Below, in pieces: positions 25,314 to 33,858 of a stretch of DNA of 39,290 bases; the stretch's first letter is position 1, and each line of letters starts with the position of its first letter. Location of the stretch: positions 1 through 39,290 of the forward strand of contig JAZTXE010000005.1 in assembly GCA_045636205.1 (NCBI GenBank), given 5' to 3'. The notes under the pieces are model-generated. The model made no database searches, was not told the DNA's origin, and saw nothing but the letters and a program-made list of their open reading frames with translations. This stretch comes from JAZRUF01 sp045636205. Lineage in GTDB: Bacteria; Bacillota; Clostridia; Oscillospirales; JAAYXM01. Made by a program: the position numbers and the translations under genes.

Positions 25314-25520
25314 ATGAGATTAAAAGAACTAAGAAAGCAGCAGAAATTATCACAGCTAAAGCTGTCATTAGATTTAAACATGAGCCAAAACACAATAAGC
25401 AGATATGAAACCGGTGAACGCGAGCCCGGTATAGCCGAACTAATATTAATAGCAAAATACTTTAATGTCTCAGTTGACTATTTACTGGGTGTTACTGATA
25501 ACCCCGAAGTGAACAGATAG
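25314..25520 (+). CDS. XRE-family (Cro/cI-type) transcriptional regulator
   Basis: A 68-residue protein that is nearly all helix-turn-helix. The domain covers residues 2-58: LKELRKQQKLSQLKLSLDLN, then the recognition part MSQNTISRYETGEREPG, ending in the typical FNVSVDYLLGVTDNPE. Such small proteins act as dimeric repressors, usually of themselves and a divergent gene. The start at 25314 is fixed by AAGGGGTGAT; a longer frame from 25173 runs through the promoter region. The divergent neighbour is the SHOCT-domain protein, and two matching dyad sites lie between them. No inducer-sensing or protease domain is present. Confidence 0.92.
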   Translation: MRLKELRKQQKLSQLKLSLDLNMSQNTISRYETGEREPGIAELILIAKYFNVSVDYLLGVTDNPEVNR

Positions 25521-25521
25521 C

Positions 25522-25557
25522 AAAAAGGCACTCATTCAAAAAAACGAGTGCCTTTTG
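25522..25557. terminator. Bidirectional terminator between the XRE gene and upp
   Basis: AAAAGGCACTC pairs with GAGTGCCTTTT around an A-rich loop. It serves the XRE gene on plus and the fhs-upp operon on minus. Confidence 0.9.
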
Positions 25558-25572
25558 TTAATTCATTTATCT

Positions 25573-26202
25573 TTATTTTGTGCCGAAAATACGTCCGCCG
25601 ACGTCGCCAAATCCCGGAGTGATAAAAGCATCATCCGTAAGTCCGTCATCCACGCTTGCACAGAATATTTCAACGTCAGGATGAGCCTGCTGCACCTTCT
25701 CAATTCCCTGCGGAGATGCGATTATAGTCATGAGCTTTACATTCTTTTTAGTATAGTTCTTCACAACATCAATCGCTGCACATGCAGAACCGCCGGTTGC
25801 AAGGGCAGGTTCAAGAACAAGCACGTCGCGCTCGTCAATATCCTCAGGCATCTTGCAGTAATACTCTACCGGAACTTGAGTGGTCGGGTCACGGTAAAGC
25901 CCTTTATGTCCGACTTTAACGGTCGGCATAAGCTCAATCATTCCGTCAACCATTCCCAAGCCTGCGCGAAGTATAGGTACAATAGCAAGCTTTTTGCCGG
26001 ATATAACCTTGGTTTTTGCAACCGCTACCGGAGTTTCAATCTCAACCTCTTTAAGCGGCAGGTCACGTGTAGCCTCATAGCACATAAGCATTGCAATCTC
26101 AGAAATCACCTCGCGGAACTCTTTTACCCCGGTGGTTTTATCCCTGATAATTGAAAGCTTATGCTGAATAAGCGGGTGGTCCATTATAACTGTCTTTTTC
26201 AT
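25573..26202 (-). CDS. upp: Uracil phosphoribosyltransferase
   Basis: Salvages uracil to UMP using PRPP, in the cytosol. The 209 residues match the family length. Seen are the N-terminal DHPLIQHKLSIIRDK, the flexible-loop region, PILRAGLGMVDG, the PRPP-binding loop LEPALATGGSA, and the uracil-binding end TDDAFITPGFGDVGGRIFGTK, which is close to invariant. The PRPP loop usually reads DPMLATGGS; Glu in place of Asp and Ala in place of Met are mild variants that should keep function. It is last in the fhs-tsaE-tsaB-rpiB-upp run, 17 bases after rpiB, and is preceded by AGGAGG. Confidence 0.97.
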   Translation of the reverse strand: MKKTVIMDHPLIQHKLSIIRDKTTGVKEFREVISEIAMLMCYEATRDLPLKEVEIETPVAVAKTKVISGKKLAIVPILRAGLGMVDGMIELMPTVKVGHKGLYRDPTTQVPVEYYCKMPEDIDERDVLVLEPALATGGSACAAIDVVKNYTKKNVKLMTIIASPQGIEKVQQAHPDVEIFCASVDDGLTDDAFITPGFGDVGGRIFGTK

Positions 26203-26219
26203 TTTAATATCCTCCTGAA

Positions 26220-26681
26220 TTAGTCTTCAAGCGCTCCGGGTCCGTCTTTTTCAATCTTCATTATCATATCAACACGATTTGCATGTCTTCCACCCTCGGC
26301 AGGTGTAGAAATAAACAAATCGCAAAGTTCTGTTGCAAGTCCCGAACCGATAACGCGTGCACCAAGGCAAAGAACATTCGCATCATTATGAAGACGCGTA
26401 TATTTCGCGCTGAAATGTTCGCTGACAACCGCCGCACGTATACCCTTTACCTTGTTTGCCGCCATTGACATTCCTATACCGGTTCCGCAAACCAGTATGC
26501 CGAACTTACACTCTCCATTTGCAACATTCTCAGAAACCTTCGCTGCAAACTTCGGATAATCACAGCGCTCCTCATTATAAGCCCCGCAATCAACAATTTC
26601 ATAACCGTTTTCAATAAGATGAGCTTTAAGCTCTTCTTTCATACAAAATCCTGCACTGTCTGCACCCATTGCAATTTTCAT
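26220..26681 (-). CDS. rpiB: RpiB/LacA/LacB-type sugar-phosphate isomerase (ribose-5-phosphate isomerase B)
   Basis: Interconverts ribose 5-phosphate and ribulose 5-phosphate in the pentose phosphate pathway; tkt lies 3.7 kb upstream on the same strand. The 153 residues carry the catalytic cysteine in ILVCGTGIGMSMAANK, the TRLHNDANVLCLG histidine motif and the phosphate-binding GGRHANRV. One oddity: the N-terminal motif, normally GSDHAGF or similar, is GADSAGF, so the His after the conserved Asp is Ser at residue 9. LacA-type proteins also lack this His, but the catalytic Cys argues for a working RpiB. GAGG precedes the ATG. Confidence 0.92.
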   Translation of the reverse strand: MKIAMGADSAGFCMKEELKAHLIENGYEIVDCGAYNEERCDYPKFAAKVSENVANGECKFGILVCGTGIGMSMAANKVKGIRAAVVSEHFSAKYTRLHNDANVLCLGARVIGSGLATELCDLFISTPAEGGRHANRVDMIMKIEKDGPGALED

Positions 26682-26698
26682 AACACAAATAACCTCAC

Positions 26699-27391
26699 TT
26701 AATTTTTATTTTGCATTTTTGCAAGGCGTTCTCGCTCCGCCTGCGGAAGTCTCAGATAATATATTTCAAGTTTCTCCGGCGATACGCCTTCCATATCCCG
26801 AGCCGCACGTGCAACACCGCATGCGCGCGGGAAACGCTGTGCACTCTCCGGCAAAACCGCAGCTATCCCGAACTTTTCACACTCGCAATAGCACATCTCG
26901 GCACCGTCACCGAGAAGAAGAACCCGCTCTTCCCTCTTAAGGTCTTCTAAAAGAGCGTTCATCGCAATCGCTCTATCCTCGCAAATGCGTGTTATCTCTC
27001 CGTCTTTGCACTTAAACATTGCATTGTAGACCTGCCCTGCGCGCGCATCCATAACCGGGCAAATAACACCTTCAAAGAAGCTTGCCTGACGCGCCATCGC
27101 CTCAAGCGTTGAAACACCGCATACCGGTATCCCGCTCGCCCACGAAAGACCTTTCGCCACGGATACACCAATCCGCAATCCGGTAAACGAGCCCGGACCT
27201 GCTGCAACTGCTATCTTATCTATATCCTCAAGCTCTTCACCGCAAGTTTTAAGCAAATTTTCAAGCATTGGCATTACCGTCTTCGAATGGGTAAGCCCAT
27301 TATTCTGAAAAGCTTCTGCTACAAGCTTTCCGTCGCACTCAACGCACACGGACGCCGCAAGAGCAGATGACTCAATCGCTAAAATCTTCAT
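26699..27391 (-). CDS. tsaB: tRNA threonylcarbamoyladenosine biosynthesis protein TsaB
   Basis: Non-catalytic partner of TsaD in making t6A at position 37 of ANN-decoding tRNAs. At 230 residues it is of normal length. The start ILAIESSALAASVCVECDGK, HSKTVMPMLENLL and the strongly conserved VAAGPGSFTGLRIGVSVAKGL are visible, and the C-terminal half is variable as usual. It overlaps tsaE by 20 bases, which suggests coupling. The related rimI and tsaD genes, often next to tsaB, are not in this window. Confidence 0.95.
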   Translation of the reverse strand: MKILAIESSALAASVCVECDGKLVAEAFQNNGLTHSKTVMPMLENLLKTCGEELEDIDKIAVAAGPGSFTGLRIGVSVAKGLSWASGIPVCGVSTLEAMARQASFFEGVICPVMDARAGQVYNAMFKCKDGEITRICEDRAIAMNALLEDLKREERVLLLGDGAEMCYCECEKFGIAAVLPESAQRFPRACGVARAARDMEGVSPEKLEIYYLRLPQAERERLAKMQNKN

Positions 27392-27821
27392 CCGTCATAC
27401 ACCCACGTGTTTCTATTGTTATTTCGCGCCATTCTGCATTCTCAATGTCTTGGGAAATAGAAATTCTCACATCCCATGAAAAAGTTTGCTCTGCGCGTTC
27501 AAACCATTCTATAACGCAAACTCCGGCGCGCGTCAGATACTCCTCAAAACCTATATCATATAGCTCCTCGCCATCTGAAAGACGATATAAATCAAAATGG
27601 AAAAGAGGTGTCTTTGCAGGATATTCATTTACAATAGCATAGGTAGGACTTGTGACTCTGCCTTCAAATCCCATTCCGCGTGCTATTCCGCGCATCATGG
27701 CGGTCTTCCCTGCCCCCATACCACCGTACATAGCGACAACACTTCCCGCCTTAAAGCGCGCTCCCAACCGCTCGCCTAACGCTTCAGTGTCCGCTTCGGA
27801 ACATGATATAAACTTAAGCAT
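27372..27821 (-). CDS. tsaE: tRNA threonylcarbamoyladenosine biosynthesis ATPase TsaE
   Basis: P-loop ATPase of the t6A complex, 149 residues. Walker A is GGMGAGKTA near residues 34-42. The family motifs VTSPTYAIVNEY, FHFDLYRL, GFEEYL and CVIEWFERA follow in the expected order. Its ATG shares one base with the stop of fhs (TGATG) and its end overlaps tsaB by 20 bases, so translation is probably coupled along the operon. Confidence 0.96.
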   Translation of the reverse strand: MLKFISCSEADTEALGERLGARFKAGSVVAMYGGMGAGKTAMMRGIARGMGFEGRVTSPTYAIVNEYPAKTPLFHFDLYRLSDGEELYDIGFEEYLTRAGVCVIEWFERAEQTFSWDVRISISQDIENAEWREITIETRGCMTDEDFSD

Positions 27822-29491
27822 CAGAACAGACCGCTGATTTCCCCAGCTGTATTTATATCAATCCGCTCAGCAGCCGGAGATTTGGGGAGCCCCGGCATGG
27901 TCATAATATCACCTGCAAGCGCGACGACGAATCCCGCCCCGGCACTCAGTCTTATCTGACGGATATTTATCACAAAGTCCGTAGGACGTCCGAGAAGCTT
28001 TGCATCATCGGAGAGTGAGTACTGCGTTTTTGCAATACATACCGGGAAATGACCATAACCCATACTTTCGATATTTGCTATCATACGCTCGGCAGCCGGA
28101 GAATATGATACACCCTTTGCGCCGTATATCTTCCCGGCTATAACCGCAATTTTGGATTTTATGGAGAGCGAGCTGTCATATAACGGTGCAAAATCCGCCG
28201 TTTCAGAATCTGCAACCTCAATAACCTTTTGGGCAAGCTCAATGCCGCCTTCTCCACCCTTTGCAAACACTTCACTGAGTGCATATTCAGCACCAAGTTC
28301 TTTGCAGGTGTTTTCAATAAACTCAAGCTCTGCGGCGGTATCATCTGCAAATCTGTTTATCGCAACGACCACCGGCACATTATACTGTTTTAAATTCTCA
28401 ATATGTGCGCAAAGGTTTGAAATTCCGGATTTAAGCGCATCCAGATTCTCACTTGCAAGCTCTGCCTTTGGTACACCGCCGTTATATTTAAGAGCACGCA
28501 CAGTAGCAACAAGGACAACACAATCCGGCTTAAGACCCGCCTTGCGGCACTTGATGTCAAAAAACTTCTCAGCACCTAAATCTGCACCGAATCCCGCCTC
28601 TGTTATAGTGTAATCTGCAAGCTTAAGTGCAAGCTTTGTGGCTCTTACTGAGTTACATCCATGTGCGATATTTGCAAACGGACCGCCGTGCATTATGCAG
28701 GGTGTTCCCTCAAGAGTCTGCACCAGGTTGGGCAAAACCGCATCTTTCATAAGAGCCGCCATCGCGCCTTGTGCATTTATATCCTTTGCGAAAACCGGAT
28801 TATTATCGTAAGTATAGCCGACAAGGATTTCACCGAAGCGGCGCTTTAAGTCCTCCAAATCCTTTGCAAGGCACAAAATCGCCATAACCTCACTGGCAAC
28901 GGTTATCATAAATCCGTCCTCACGCACAACCCCGTTTGCTTTTCCGCCAAGTCCCACAATCACATTTCGAAGCGCGCGGTCATTCATATCAAGCACGCGG
29001 CGTATTTCAATCCTGCGCGGGTCAATCCCCAATTCATTCCCCTGCTGGATATGGTTGTCCACCATAGCGCAGAGCAGATTGTTCGCACTGGTTATCGCGT
29101 GCATATCCCCGGTAAAGTGAAGGTTGATATCCTCCATCGGAACAACCTGGGCATATCCGCCACCTGCCGCTCCGCCTTTTACTCCAAACACCGGTCCCAA
29201 TGACGGTTCACGCAATGCAATAATAGCATTCTTACCAATACGTCCCATAGCTTGTCCCAGACCTACGGTAGTTGTTGTTTTCCCCTCACCCGCAGGCGTG
29301 GGATTAATAGCAGTAACCAAGATAAGCTTGCCGTCCGAATTCTTCTCCACACGGCTTATAAGCTCTTCACTCATCTTTGCTTTATATTTTCCGTAAGGCA
29401 CAAGCTCGTCGGCATCAACGCCAATCTTCTTAGCTATATCAGTTATAGGAAGCATTTTTGCACCCTGAGCTATTTCAATATCAGAAAGCAT
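27821..29491 (-). CDS. fhs: Formate-tetrahydrofolate ligase
   Basis: Makes 10-formyl-tetrahydrofolate from formate, ATP and THF; used in one-carbon metabolism and in the methyl branch of acetogenesis. The protein has 556 residues, the normal length. Motifs include the ATP-binding PTPAGEGKTT (about 64-73), EPSLGPVFGVKGGAAGGGYA, HFTGDMHAITSANNLL, and the late GAGFVVALAGDIMTMPGLPK. I start at 29491 (MLSDIEIAQ) because AGGAGG lies a few bases upstream; an upstream in-frame codon at 29512 has no ribosome site. No other Wood-Ljungdahl genes are in the window, so acetogenesis is not implied. Confidence 0.97.
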   Translation of the reverse strand: MLSDIEIAQGAKMLPITDIAKKIGVDADELVPYGKYKAKMSEELISRVEKNSDGKLILVTAINPTPAGEGKTTTTVGLGQAMGRIGKNAIIALREPSLGPVFGVKGGAAGGGYAQVVPMEDINLHFTGDMHAITSANNLLCAMVDNHIQQGNELGIDPRRIEIRRVLDMNDRALRNVIVGLGGKANGVVREDGFMITVASEVMAILCLAKDLEDLKRRFGEILVGYTYDNNPVFAKDINAQGAMAALMKDAVLPNLVQTLEGTPCIMHGGPFANIAHGCNSVRATKLALKLADYTITEAGFGADLGAEKFFDIKCRKAGLKPDCVVLVATVRALKYNGGVPKAELASENLDALKSGISNLCAHIENLKQYNVPVVVAINRFADDTAAELEFIENTCKELGAEYALSEVFAKGGEGGIELAQKVIEVADSETADFAPLYDSSLSIKSKIAVIAGKIYGAKGVSYSPAAERMIANIESMGYGHFPVCIAKTQYSLSDDAKLLGRPTDFVINIRQIRLSAGAGFVVALAGDIMTMPGLPKSPAAERIDINTAGEISGLF

Positions 29492-29528
29492 TTCTTTTCC
29501 TCCTGCCCACATTTTTATACTTTAGTTA

Positions 29529-29557
29529 ATTATAGCAGAACGCTTATATTTTGTCGA
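29529..29557 (-). promoter_or_regulatory. Sigma-A promoter of the fhs-tsaE-tsaB-rpiB-upp operon
   Basis: Minus-strand TCGACA (29557-29552), 17-base spacer, perfect TATAAT (29534-29529), about 40 bases before the start codon. Confidence 0.7.
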
Positions 29558-29610
29558 TAGTTGTTAAAATAAAAGTGCATGCAAATTAACTCTTATCAAT
29601 TACTTTTTTA

Positions 29611-29653
29611 CCAAATAAAAAACACGTTAAACCTATTGCTTACTTTAACATGT
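29611..29653 (-). terminator. Terminator after ung
   Basis: On the minus strand ACATGTTAAA pairs with TTTAACGTGT (one G-U pair), followed by TTTTTTATTTGG. Confidence 0.85.
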
Positions 29654-29665
29654 TTTTTCTATCTT

Positions 29666-30331
29666 TTAAATCGACCAGTCTATCGGGTCACGGCCTGACA
29701 AAATAAGCTCCTGATTAGCTTTTATAAAGTGCCCGCAGCCGAAAAATCCGCGGCTTGCAGAAAGCGGACTAGGGTGCGGAGCTTTGAAAATAATATGCTT
29801 TGGATTGGTTATAAGCTCTTCCTTTTCCCCTGCATTCTTTCCCCAAAGGAGAAATACTATCAGCTCGTCACGCTCGTTTAAAAGCTCTATAACACGGTCG
29901 GTAAACCTCTCCCAGCCTTGACCGCGGTGAGAATTAGCCTGCCCTGCCCGCACGGTAAGTACGGCATTTAAAAGCAGCACCCCTTGCTTCGCCCACGGGA
30001 TAAGACATCCCGAAGTCGGAATCGGGATACCCAACTCTCTGTTAATTTCCTTAAACATATTTACAAGTGACGGAGGCGCTTCTATCCCGGGTTGAACCGA
30101 GAACGCCATACCGTGCGCTTGATTCGGTCCGTGGTATGGGTCTTGTCCCAAGATAACTACTTTAACATCGCGGTAAGCCGTAAACTTAAGTGCATTAAAA
30201 ATATCCGCTGCTTGCGGATAGACCGTCGTGCTTGAATACTCGCTTTTAAGGAACTCGCGCAATTTTAAATAATAATCTTTTTCAAACTCCTCTTTTAAAA
30301 GCACATCCCAGTCATTCCCAAATGATACCAC
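29666..30331 (-). CDS. ung: Uracil-DNA glycosylase
   Basis: Removes uracil from DNA in base-excision repair. The 221 residues are typical of family 1. The catalytic motif GQDPYHG has its Asp at residue 64. GCLIPWAKQGVLLLNAVLTV, VFLLWGKNAG and the DNA-intercalating HPSPLSASRGFFGCGHF complete the signature. The start is a GTG, supported by GGAGG 7 bases upstream. A hairpin at 30354-30382 separates it from tkt; the short gap still allows some read-through. Confidence 0.97.
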   Translation of the reverse strand: MVSFGNDWDVLLKEEFEKDYYLKLREFLKSEYSSTTVYPQAADIFNALKFTAYRDVKVVILGQDPYHGPNQAHGMAFSVQPGIEAPPSLVNMFKEINRELGIPIPTSGCLIPWAKQGVLLLNAVLTVRAGQANSHRGQGWERFTDRVIELLNERDELIVFLLWGKNAGEKEELITNPKHIIFKAPHPSPLSASRGFFGCGHFIKANQELILSGRDPIDWSI

Positions 30332-30353
30332 TCTCTCGCCTCCTTTTAAAGCA

Positions 30354-30382
30354 GGGCATGAACCCTTTCAGAGTTCATGCCC
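30354..30382 (-). terminator. Hairpin after tkt, just before the ung ribosome site
   Basis: GGGCATGAAC pairs perfectly with GTTCATGCCC across a 9-base loop. The minus-strand tail TGCTTTAAAAGG has only a short T-run, so termination may be partial and set the level of ung. Confidence 0.65.
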
Positions 30383-30403
30383 CATAATACATTTAAAAGT
30401 TTT

Positions 30404-32386
30404 TTATTTTACCAAAGCCTTTGCACGTGCAACTACATTCTCGACGGTAAAGCCATACTTCTCAAACAGCTTTGCAGCAGGTGCGGATGCGCCGAAGTTG
30501 TCAATAGACATAACATCTCCGTCCATACCCACATAGCGATGCCAACCGAAGGAAGTCGCCGCTTCAACTGCAAGGCGGGTGCGGCAGCCTGCCGGAAGAA
30601 CACTATCTTTATATGCTTTATCCTGCATCTCGAAGAGTGCCATAGACGGCATACTTACAACACGTGCATCAATGCCCGCAGCCTTAAGCTCTGCATGAGC
30701 CTTATAAACAAGCTCAACCTCAGAACCGGATGCCATAAGAATAATATCCGGGTTAGCCTTTTCGGAATCGATAAGGATATATCCACCCTTGAGAGCAGCT
30801 TTTCCGGTCTCTGCATATTGCGGCAGGTTTTGACGAGTCAGTGCAAGTGCAACCGGATGCTCCTTGTTGGTAACAGCGTAATACCAGCCCGCTGCGGTCT
30901 CCTTACCGTCAGCAGGACGGAAGTCAATAAATCCGGGGATTGAACGCATAGCAGCCAACTGCTCAATCGGCTGATGTGTAGGACCGTCCTCACCGACGCC
31001 AATGCTGTCATGAGTAAAGATGTACGCAACCGGAAGTCCCATAAGAGCTGCCAAGCGCATAGCCGGTTTAAGATAATCGGAGAATACGAAGAAAGTAGCG
31101 CAGTACGGGATAACACCGCCGTGTGCTGCCATAGCGTTACAGATTGCACCCATTGCATGCTCACGCACACCAAAGTGCAGGTTGCTTCCTGCATAATCGG
31201 TCTTTGAGAAATCACCCATGCCGTTCATGTAGCTCTTGTTGGACGGTGCAAGGTCAGCAGAACCGCCGAACAGATTCGGAATAATCTTTGCAAGACGGTT
31301 GAGAACCTCACCTGAGGTTGCACGGGTAGCCATGGGCTTATCGTCAAAGCTCCAGAATTCGTCAGAATCAAGCGCTGCCATATCAACATCGCCGGACATC
31401 CATTTTTTCCACTCAGCTGCAAGCTCAGGCTCTGCCTTTTCATAAGCTGCAAACTTCTCAAGCCATGCATCCTCGTTCTCGTTAAGTCCGTCAACAACAT
31501 CCTTCATATGAGCGCGTACTTCATCACATACTGCAAAGCTCTCAGCCGGCATACCCAAAGTCTCTTTAAGAGCCTTGAGGTTATCCTCACCCAGAGGCTC
31601 GCCGTGAACCTTTGCGGTTCCCGCATTGGGTGAACCGTAGCCGATAACGGTTGTAATCTTAATAAGAGTCGGCTTTGAAGACTCGGCTTTTGCCGCATCA
31701 ATCGCCGCACAGATAGCGTCAACATCGTTGCCATCCTCTACGCAAATAGTCTGCCAGCCGTATGACTCATAGCGCTTGCAAACATCCTCGCAGAATGCAA
31801 TATCGGTATTTCCCTCAATTGTAATAGAGTTCGAATCATATATAACAATAAGCTTTCCGAGCCCCAGTGTTCCTGCAAGAGAAGCCGCCTCACCGGAGAT
31901 ACCCTCCATCATGCAACCGTCACCACAGAGAGCATATGTATAATGGTCAACAATGTCATATCCCGGACGGTTGAATTTAGCCGCCAGATGAGCTTCTGCC
32001 ATTGCAAAGCCAACCGCATTTGCAATACCCTGACCCAGCGGTCCTGTGGTAATTTCAATGCCGGTAGTATGGCGATACTCGGGATGTCCCGGAGTAAGGC
32101 TATCCTGCTGACGGAAATTCTTCAAATCCTCAAGTGACAGGCCGTAGTCGAACAGATGCAACAAGCTGTACATCAAAGATGAGCCGTGACCTGCTGAAAG
32201 GATGAAACGGTCTCTGTCTGCCCAAGCGGGATTCTTAGGACTGTGCTTGAGCTGCTTTGCCCAAATAGCATATGCCATCGGAGCTACGCCGAGCGGCAGA
32301 CCCGGATGACCGGACTTTGCCTGTTGCACCATATCCGCAGACAGTGTGCGAATAGTATTGATTGTCTTTTGTTCAATAGCGTTCAT
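30404..32386 (-). CDS. tkt: Transketolase
   Basis: Thiamine-diphosphate enzyme of the non-oxidative pentose phosphate pathway, 660 residues, the full-length bacterial type. Present are SGHPGLPLG with the substrate-binding His, TGPLGQGIANAVGFA, the thiamine motif GDGCMMEGISGEAASLAG, the catalytic Glu in FGVREHAMG, and THDSIGVGEDGPTHQP. GAGGTGG precedes the ATG. With rpiB nearby it gives the core of ribose-phosphate interconversion. Confidence 0.98.
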   Translation of the reverse strand: MNAIEQKTINTIRTLSADMVQQAKSGHPGLPLGVAPMAYAIWAKQLKHSPKNPAWADRDRFILSAGHGSSLMYSLLHLFDYGLSLEDLKNFRQQDSLTPGHPEYRHTTGIEITTGPLGQGIANAVGFAMAEAHLAAKFNRPGYDIVDHYTYALCGDGCMMEGISGEAASLAGTLGLGKLIVIYDSNSITIEGNTDIAFCEDVCKRYESYGWQTICVEDGNDVDAICAAIDAAKAESSKPTLIKITTVIGYGSPNAGTAKVHGEPLGEDNLKALKETLGMPAESFAVCDEVRAHMKDVVDGLNENEDAWLEKFAAYEKAEPELAAEWKKWMSGDVDMAALDSDEFWSFDDKPMATRATSGEVLNRLAKIIPNLFGGSADLAPSNKSYMNGMGDFSKTDYAGSNLHFGVREHAMGAICNAMAAHGGVIPYCATFFVFSDYLKPAMRLAALMGLPVAYIFTHDSIGVGEDGPTHQPIEQLAAMRSIPGFIDFRPADGKETAAGWYYAVTNKEHPVALALTRQNLPQYAETGKAALKGGYILIDSEKANPDIILMASGSEVELVYKAHAELKAAGIDARVVSMPSMALFEMQDKAYKDSVLPAGCRTRLAVEAATSFGWHRYVGMDGDVMSIDNFGASAPAAKLFEKYGFTVENVVARAKALVK

Positions 32387-32428
32387 TTTTCCACCTCAAT
32401 AAAAATTTAATTTGCCCTTTGGATTCTT

Positions 32429-32457
32429 ATTATACACCACATTTTTAGATTTGTACA
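32429..32457 (-). promoter_or_regulatory. Putative sigma-A promoter of tkt
   Basis: Minus-strand TGTACA (32457-32452), 17-base spacer, perfect TATAAT (32434-32429), about 43 bases before the ATG. The -35 is weak. Confidence 0.55.
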
Positions 32458-32513
32458 TTCTTTTCTGTTAAAATTTTGGCAAAACCCAAATATTATTTTA
32501 ATGAATAAAATAA

Positions 32514-32542
32514 TTGACTATGTCTTTTGTATTTTTTTTATA
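32514..32542 (+). promoter_or_regulatory. Putative sigma-A promoter of the YibE/F operon
   Basis: TTGACT at 32514-32519, 17-base spacer, TTTATA at 32537-32542. An alternative -10, TATACT at 32548-32553, lacks a -35. The region between tkt and this gene is very AT-rich, so the exact boxes are uncertain. Confidence 0.45.
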
Positions 32543-32589
32543 TGTGTTATACTATATTATTATAAGCAAAATTTCATGGAGGTCATTGA

Positions 32590-33858
32590 ATGGATAAGCT
32601 TAAAAATATATTCAGCAAAAAACATCTGAATACGACCGTATACATATTGACAATTGTATTTTCAATCCTTTTTATTATCATTGGAAACAAAATCGCCTGC
32701 AGCGGTACATGGTTTACCGAGCCTCAGGACAAAGGTCTTCCGGAGAGCGTGCGCGCACGTGTAATTGAAATATCCGAGCGCAACAGTGACTCTTACAGTA
32801 TGGACGGTGTGACAACTGTTGACAGTGTCAGCATCACATTCACCGCCAAAGTTCTCTCCGGCGAGGATAAAGGAGAAATCTACACTGCAAATCAGACAAA
32901 CGACTCTTTCATGGCAAACACTGCAAAGGAAGTGGAAGTCGGTGACAAAATAGTTTTATACTATGACGAAAGCAGCACCGGTGACATTCCGTGGACCTTC
33001 GGCGAATATATACGAACCGACGCATTATTGATACTCGGCATTGTCTTTTTCCTGTTTCTTCTTCTGTTTGGCCGTAAAAAGGGGTTTAACACGATAATCG
33101 CGCTCGTTTTCACCGTACTTGCGGTGTTTATCGTCTTCATTCCATCAATTCTCTCGGGCTATAACATTTATCTCTGGTCATCAATAGTCGCAATTTTCAT
33201 GATAGTTATGACTCTCCTGGTAGTAAACGGCCCGGACAGAAAAACTTTGGTATCCATGATAGGCTGTGCAAGCGGTGTTCTTTTAGCTGCACTCTTAACC
33301 GTAGCTATGGATAAAATCCTAAAGCTCACGGGCATGATGGACGAGAACACCGTGTACCTAACGTTTCTTGACACTGCCTCACCGATAAATCTAAAAGCGA
33401 TAATTTTCGCAGCTATTATTCTGGGTGCATTAGGCGCTATTATGGACGTTGCGATGTCCATCGCATCCGCACTTTATGAGCTCAGGCACAAAGCCGAGGC
33501 TCCCTCTTTCAAGCTCCTCATGCATTCTGGCATGGAAATCGGAAAAGATATGATGGGAACAATGTCAAACACACTGGTTCTCGCCTACATAGGCAGTTCT
33601 CTCTCGGTCGTCCTTCTTTTAATTGCTTATAACAACAATCTTATAGAGCTTCTTAACAAGGAAATGATAGTCGTTGAAATACTCCAAACCCTGGTTGGTA
33701 GCATTGCAATTTTATTTACCATCCCATTCACTTCAATGATTGCATCATTTGTATACATGCTGCCGTCACGCAACGACGAGGATATTTGCCCCGAAACGCT
33801 CACCGAGGATATTTTCCAAGACATCCCCGAAGAAAGGAGTTGGGATTATGATATGTGA
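32590..33858 (+). CDS. YibE/F-family membrane protein
   Basis: A 422-residue protein. An N-terminal helix (TTVYILTIVFSILFIIIGNK) is followed by an extracytoplasmic part of about 120 residues with beta-strand-like segments (RARVIEISE, VEVGDKIVLYYDE). About seven helices then carry the family's DAVMSIASALYE-like motif, here MDVAMSIASALYEL, and the MGTMSNTLVLAYIG segment. YibE/F proteins are widespread in Firmicutes; their transport role is presumed but not established. GGAGG precedes the ATG. The stop overlaps the PHP gene by 11 bases, so it starts a five-gene operon that runs to ispE. Confidence 0.9.
   Translation: MDKLKNIFSKKHLNTTVYILTIVFSILFIIIGNKIACSGTWFTEPQDKGLPESVRARVIEISERNSDSYSMDGVTTVDSVSITFTAKVLSGEDKGEIYTANQTNDSFMANTAKEVEVGDKIVLYYDESSTGDIPWTFGEYIRTDALLILGIVFFLFLLLFGRKKGFNTIIALVFTVLAVFIVFIPSILSGYNIYLWSSIVAIFMIVMTLLVVNGPDRKTLVSMIGCASGVLLAALLTVAMDKILKLTGMMDENTVYLTFLDTASPINLKAIIFAAIILGALGAIMDVAMSIASALYELRHKAEAPSFKLLMHSGMEIGKDMMGTMSNTLVLAYIGSSLSVVLLLIAYNNNLIELLNKEMIVVEILQTLVGSIAILFTIPFTSMIASFVYMLPSRNDEDICPETLTEDIFQDIPEERSWDYDM

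Noticed and set aside
25226..25393. N-terminal extension of the SHOCT-domain protein to 25393
   Set aside because: The extension would run through the perfect sigma-A promoter and the XRE start. GTG at 25225 has a ribosome site and begins directly before the SHOCT helix.
24227..25520. Considered as a prophage remnant
   Set aside because: Only the XRE gene looks phage-like. There is no integrase, structural gene or attachment-site repeat.
25555..26154. Plus-strand frame of 199 codons opposite upp
   Set aside because: It begins within the terminator/upp end and has no ribosome site; upp is complete and conserved.
29521..29665. Considered for a riboswitch (THF type) before fhs
   Set aside because: The promoter lies about 40 bases before the start codon, which leaves no room for an aptamer. 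The rest is the ung terminator.
30377..30943. Plus-strand frame of 188 codons opposite tkt
   Set aside because: Shadow of transketolase.
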